Assembly (NCBI GenBank): GCA_964389495.1
Contig: CAYMDU010000069.1
Location: 1 to 9,557 of the forward strand
Length of the DNA: 9,557 nucleotides
Direction of reading: 5' to 3'
DNA from: RGIG3009 sp964389495
GTDB taxonomy: Bacteria; Bacillota; Clostridia; Oscillospirales; Acutalibacteraceae
Each line of letters begins with the position of its first letter. Within the stretch, counting starts at the first letter, position 1. The notes beneath the pieces were generated by a model that was not told the origin of the DNA, searched no databases, and saw only the letters and a program-made list of their open reading frames with translations. The position numbers and the translations under genes were made by a program. Positions 6,933 to 9,557 of the stretch are shown here, piece after piece.

Positions 6933-8389
6933 TCACACCGTGAAGGTGTGTTCTCCGGGCAAAACCGCCAGGCAAATCGGGGTTGGCAAATGGTCGGCCT
7001 GCACCTTTACGGTGAGCGGTTTTTCGGCGGTTACCCGCAAGGTGCTCTTGCCGACAGACGGCACATAGTCGGTACATTCCACCGACACCCGATTGCCGTT
7101 GAACACCATATTCCGCAGCCCGCAACGGTTGTGCGAAAGCAAACAGAATTCCACGGTGTTTGACGGGGCATCAAAGCGCAAGCCGATAATATTTTCAATC
7201 AGCATGGTAATGGGCGCCAAACCGCTCCATCCCACAAAATCGGGACGCACCAGTTCGCCTTTTTCCGCGGTTGACGGGAGATACGCTTCCGGTGCGTAAC
7301 ATTCCCATATGCTTCCATAGGCCGGATTTTGGGAAACGGTGCAAATGGCATCCAAATAGCGAATGGCCGCTTCGCGGGCCAGCTCCGGCTTGCCGCATTG
7401 CGCAAGGCCGCGAATAGCCGCATAGTTGGTGGGTGCCCACACACCGCCCAACCAATAGCCGCCGGTGGCGTCATAATTGGGATCATCACGCGACAGGGTG
7501 GCAAACGGAACTTTGGTGTAGAACACATCGGGGTTGAACAGCAACTGCACCATGCGCTCTTGCCGTTCACCCTGTGCTGCACCGCACAGCAACGCCCAAA
7601 ACGATGCCGCTGTTTTGGAATTCAGGTATTTCACTTTGTCGTCGGGATTTCCGCGAATGAAGAAATCCAAATAACAGCCCGCTTTGTCGCTCCAATGATA
7701 CCGATTAATCAGTTTGCAAATACGGGCGTGTTCGTCTTTGTAGAATGCGGCACGTGTGTCGTTGCCGAGTGCGTGGCAAATCCGGGCCAGACACTGTGCA
7801 GAAAGCGCCTGCTGACAGGCCAAATCCACATGGCACAAATCGCTACCGTTTAATTGCAACGAAGGATAGCCGCCGCGCGGCGAATTGTCCATGCCGGACG
7901 AGCCGGAATCTTCAAACCAATACAGCCCACAAGAGCGCGTGTGGTGCTTTTCGATATAATCGTAGCAGCCTTCCAATGCCGGCAAAACCTGTGCTAATCG
8001 GGAGGCATCGCCGGAAACACAGTAGGCTTCCCATTCCGCCCAAGCCATCAGCGGCGGATTGATTCGTTCATCGTAGGCCGGTGTTTCTTCTTCGATACAG
8101 TAGGCCATGCTCATGTAACCGTCTTCTGTCCGGCGCAAGCAATACAAATTGTCCAAATTGTTGAGTGCTGTTAGGGTGCCGTTGGCATAATTCGTGATGA
8201 ATGTCATGAAGCAGGAATCCCATTGCCAGACGATCCCCACGCCGGGCATACAGGTGAGTTGCGGTTTCCACCCGGCCTTTTCAATGTATTCGATATTGCG
8301 AAACGCCAATTCCCAGGTTTGATAGTACACGGCTTCTCCGGAAAAACCGGTTCCGGCAAGGCCGCACGGTTATATACATACGGTGTCAC
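6933..8389 (-). CDS. GH37/GH63/MGH1-like glycoside hydrolase, 5' frameshift
   Basis: An (alpha/alpha)6-barrel glycoside hydrolase of the trehalase/GH63/mannosylglycerate-hydrolase type. No signal peptide is seen, so it is probably cytoplasmic; the substrate cannot be named from sequence. The main open frame runs from 8330 (465 codons; numbering from there). Motifs: WQWDS (35-39), EDSGSSGMDNSPR (140-152, likely acid D148), YWLGGVWAPTNY (292-303), SIWECYAPE (340-348, likely base E343), and a C-terminal beta-rich domain after about 385. The true start appears to be GTG at 8389, with AGGAGG (8398-8403) eight bases upstream and a promoter behind it. That frame reads VTPYVYNRAALPEPVFPEKP, then must pass to the main frame reading YYQTWELAFRN. 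The two frames differ by one base, so a base is missing near 8332-8345. The hydrolase could be inactive, start weakly at GTG 8330, or be a sequencing error. Confidence 0.82.
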
Positions 8390-8397
8390 GGCTGTCC

Positions 8398-8403
8398 CCT
8401 CCT
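8398..8403 (-). promoter_or_regulatory. Ribosome binding site deciding the hydrolase start
   Basis: On the minus strand this reads AGGAGG, eight bases before GTG at 8389. It shows that translation was designed to begin in the short upstream frame, 59 bases before the first start codon of the main hydrolase frame. Confidence 0.75.
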
Positions 8404-8412
8404 TTTTGTCTT

Positions 8413-8441
8413 ATCATACAAGATGATACCCTTTTTGTCAA
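8413..8441 (-). promoter_or_regulatory. Sigma-A promoter of the glycoside hydrolase gene
   Basis: On the minus strand TTGACA (8436-8441, perfect -35) and TATGAT (8413-8418) are separated by 17 bases. The position immediately upstream of the AGGAGG site fits a short leader. No operator-like palindrome is seen around it. Confidence 0.87.
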
Positions 8442-8485
8442 TATTCCGTGCAAAAACGAAATCCCTGCATGGTGCAATAAAATAG

Positions 8486-8521
8486 CAAGAATTCCGTTCA
8501 CCTTCGTGAACGGAATTCTTG
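8486..8521 (-). terminator. Terminator of the HD-domain gene cluster
   Basis: A perfect 16-bp stem, CAAGAATTCCGTTCAC (8486-8501) with its complement at 8506-8521, loop CTTC. On the minus strand it is followed by CTATTTTATT, a T-rich but imperfect tract. It lies 50 bases beyond the stop codon of the HD gene. Confidence 0.8.
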
Positions 8522-8570
8522 TGTTTCGAACTTACTGGCGCATGGTCGCATAGAAAACGACAAATTGGCT

Positions 8571-8999
8571 TTACTCCGTAAGCAACAAAATTGCTTCGGT
8601 ATATTTTTCTTTTCTCTTTAATGCTTTCTCATCAACAATATCAAGTCTGGACAAATCGCTATTATGCTGTAAATCCGCAAGCTTAACTGCTCTGGCAATA
8701 GGATTTTTCTTTATCTCTGCCACATATGTTAGATAAGGTATACCTTCCTCATGTGTTAACAGCATAAGAGCCTCTATTACCTCGTTATCAAATTCTAAAT
8801 TTCTCAAATCATCGAAAGTGAAATCGGTGTCCTCAACAACATCGTGCAATAATGCGGCAATTGTGCTGTTTTCATCCTTCATTTGCTCCGCAAGATGAAA
8901 CGGATGGAACACATATGGCATACCGCTTTTGTCAATCTGCCCCTTATGTGCTTCAAAACAAAACCTCAATGCTTTTTTGGTCGCTGGTGTGTATATCAT
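8571..8999 (-). CDS. Stand-alone HD-domain phosphohydrolase (SpoT/MESH1-like fold)
   Basis: A 142-residue protein made only of an HD hydrolase domain, with no synthetase, TGS or ACT domain. Landmarks match the RelA/SpoT hydrolase order: H32 in FHPFHLAEQ, H52-D53 in LLHDVVED, E56-D57, and D109 with N113 in KLADLQHN. These predict a metal-dependent phosphohydrolase acting on (p)ppGpp or another nucleotide. The segment GQIDKSGMPY has Asp at the position where bifunctional Rel enzymes carry the base-stacking Arg of RKSG, so the substrate may not be ppGpp. The ATG at 8999 lies inside the upstream gene, with GAAAGG at a 10-base spacing, so translation is probably coupled. The DNA is much more AT-rich than its left neighbour (8581-8640 has 17 G/C of 60). 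Confidence 0.88.
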   Translation of the reverse strand: MIYTPATKKALRFCFEAHKGQIDKSGMPYVFHPFHLAEQMKDENSTIAALLHDVVEDTDFTFDDLRNLEFDNEVIEALMLLTHEEGIPYLTYVAEIKKNPIARAVKLADLQHNSDLSRLDIVDEKALKRKEKYTEAILLLTE

Positions 9000-9216
9000 A
9001 ACTCAACAACCTTTCTGCGATTTTCTTCGCTTCATATATTGTAATTTCAGTCATGCAACTATTTCCTTGTCCAATAAATAGTTCCCTCATATATGAGTTG
9101 TCAGGAGGTAATTCAAACCAATCTGAATCATTTTGGCGAAGAACATGGAAAGTTGCTGGTTCTGTATACCGTATGACAATGTTTGGATTGTCATCGTTTG
9201 AATAATACTTAATCAT
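8953..9216 (-). CDS. Unrecognised 87-residue protein
   Basis: A small soluble protein I cannot assign. It begins MIKYYSNDDNPNIVIRYTEP and ends with a helical stretch EITIYEAKKIAERLLSYDIH followed by a short polar tail. No membrane segment, cysteine pair or DNA-binding motif is evident. Its last 47 bases overlap the start of the HD gene in another frame, and it follows the stop codon of the upstream remnant by seven bases, so the three were one operon. The ATG at 9216 has GGAG 12 bases upstream, a long spacing, so translation may rely on coupling. A toxin, antitoxin or immunity-like role is possible but unsupported. Confidence 0.65.
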   Translation of the reverse strand: MIKYYSNDDNPNIVIRYTEPATFHVLRQNDSDWFELPPDNSYMRELFIGQGNSCMTEITIYEAKKIAERLLSYDIHTSDQKSIEVLF

Positions 9217-9223
9217 AGGATGT

Positions 9224-9445
9224 TCACGCTCCTAACAGGCTCTGATCGAAGGCAAACAACGCCTCGTTAATTTCAAAGACATTGTAGTTCTCGTGAATAA
9301 TAAAGTATTCAATTAAGAAAAGGCAGTTCTTTTGTCCCTAAATCCACCCTACACGCTATCTTCGCGAGTTCAAGTCCAAGCAGAACGGAAAATTCGTTAA
9401 AAGTTTGTAGTGAAGTGTGAACATTGAAATGTGCCCTAAAACCAC
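9224..9445 (-). pseudogene. Decayed, 5'-truncated and frameshifted gene remnant
   Basis: Two adjacent open stretches on the minus strand read as one protein if one base is removed. The first (from about 9445 down to 9309) contains FNEFSVLLGLELAKI and GTKELPF. The second (to the TGA at 9224-9226) contains LIEYFIIHENYNVFEINEAL and ends FAFDQSLLGA. The join falls in a run of four T (9318-9321 on the plus strand); with three, the frame reads KELPFLIEYF without a break. No start codon or ribosome binding site precedes it, and the frame abuts the tRNA terminator, so the 5' end seems lost. Family unknown. Base composition matches the next two genes. The first part could be non-coding; the second is more convincing. 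Confidence 0.45.
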
Positions 9446-9473
9446 AAAAAGCCCTTGAAAATCAAGGGCTTTT
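9446..9473 (-). terminator. Terminator downstream of tRNA-Cys
   Basis: A perfect hairpin, AAAAGCCCTTGA (9447-9458) with TCAAGGGCTTTT (9462-9473), loop AAA. On the minus strand it ends in TTTTT, so it terminates the tRNA transcript; the symmetric A/T flanks would let it work in both directions. A smaller hairpin (GTTCCA/TGGAAC, 9481-9497) lies between it and the tRNA. Confidence 0.9.
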
Positions 9474-9502
9474 CAGGTGGGTTCCATATTGTGGAACAAA
9501 GA

Positions 9503-9557
9503 TGGAGGCGACACCCGGATTTGAACCGGGGAATCAGGGTTTTGCAGACCCATGCCT
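9503..9557 (-). tRNA. tRNA-Cys (GCA), 5' part beyond the window edge
   Basis: On the minus strand the 3' part of a tRNA is complete: encoded CCA (9503-9505), discriminator U (an identity element of tRNA-Cys), T arm CCCGG-TTCAAAT-CCGGG, short variable loop, and anticodon loop CTGCAAA with anticodon GCA (9543-9545). The anticodon stem pairs in four of five positions; the outermost pair is U-U. The D arm and 5' acceptor strand lie outside the window, so acceptor pairing cannot be checked. Confidence 0.93.

Noticed and set aside
1..9557. CRISPR array, insertion sequence, integrase or toxin-antitoxin module
   Set aside because: No regularly spaced repeats, transposase or recombinase motifs, or paired terminal inverted repeats were found. 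The 87-residue gene next to the HD gene is not a recognised toxin-antitoxin pair.

Overview
The window looks like a chromosomal segment from a moderately GC-rich gut-type Clostridia, most likely Oscillospiraceae or Ruminococcaceae. This is inferred from protein flavour (DUF6062- and DUF6273-type proteins, a Gram-positive PolI without proofreading residues, a Clostridia-style class II aldolase), sigma-A promoters and strong AGGAGG-type ribosome binding sites. No taxonomic search was possible.

Layout, left to right. Positions 1-343 hold no gene, but contain a perfect 18-bp hairpin and the polA terminator. The minus strand then carries polA (DNA polymerase I) and, upstream of it, fba (class II fructose-bisphosphate aldolase). 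A hairpin with only a short T tract separates them, so read-through from fba into polA is plausible. Divergent from fba, a good sigma-A promoter drives a 231-residue DUF6062-type protein with two CxxC...CxxH units. A shared bidirectional terminator follows, then a minus-strand DUF6273 fragment whose reading frame is interrupted by TAG. A 367-base intergenic stretch holds three DnaA-box-like nonamers beside AT-rich DNA. It precedes a small Arg-rich single-membrane-segment protein, whose stop codon lies inside a terminator shared with the convergent degV gene.

degV (fatty-acid-binding family) and an (alpha/alpha)6-barrel glycoside hydrolase (GH37/GH63/MGH1-like) follow on the minus strand, each with its own recognisable promoter. 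The hydrolase promoter, ribosome binding site and start lie in a different frame from the rest of the gene, which implies a one-base deletion near its 5' end.

From about 8571 to 9446 the DNA becomes markedly AT-rich. It carries a minus-strand cluster: a decayed, 5'-truncated and frameshifted coding remnant, an unrecognised 87-residue protein, and an HD-domain phosphohydrolase related to the SpoT/MESH1 hydrolase fold. The last two genes overlap by 47 nt. This cluster sits directly downstream of a tRNA-Cys(GCA) gene and its terminator, and is probably a horizontally acquired remnant. The tRNA runs off the right edge.

Most of the window is housekeeping or conserved accessory DNA; I see no complete new defence or mobile system. 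The places most worth a second look are the DnaA-box-like cluster, the tRNA-linked AT-rich cluster, and the two frame-disrupted genes.
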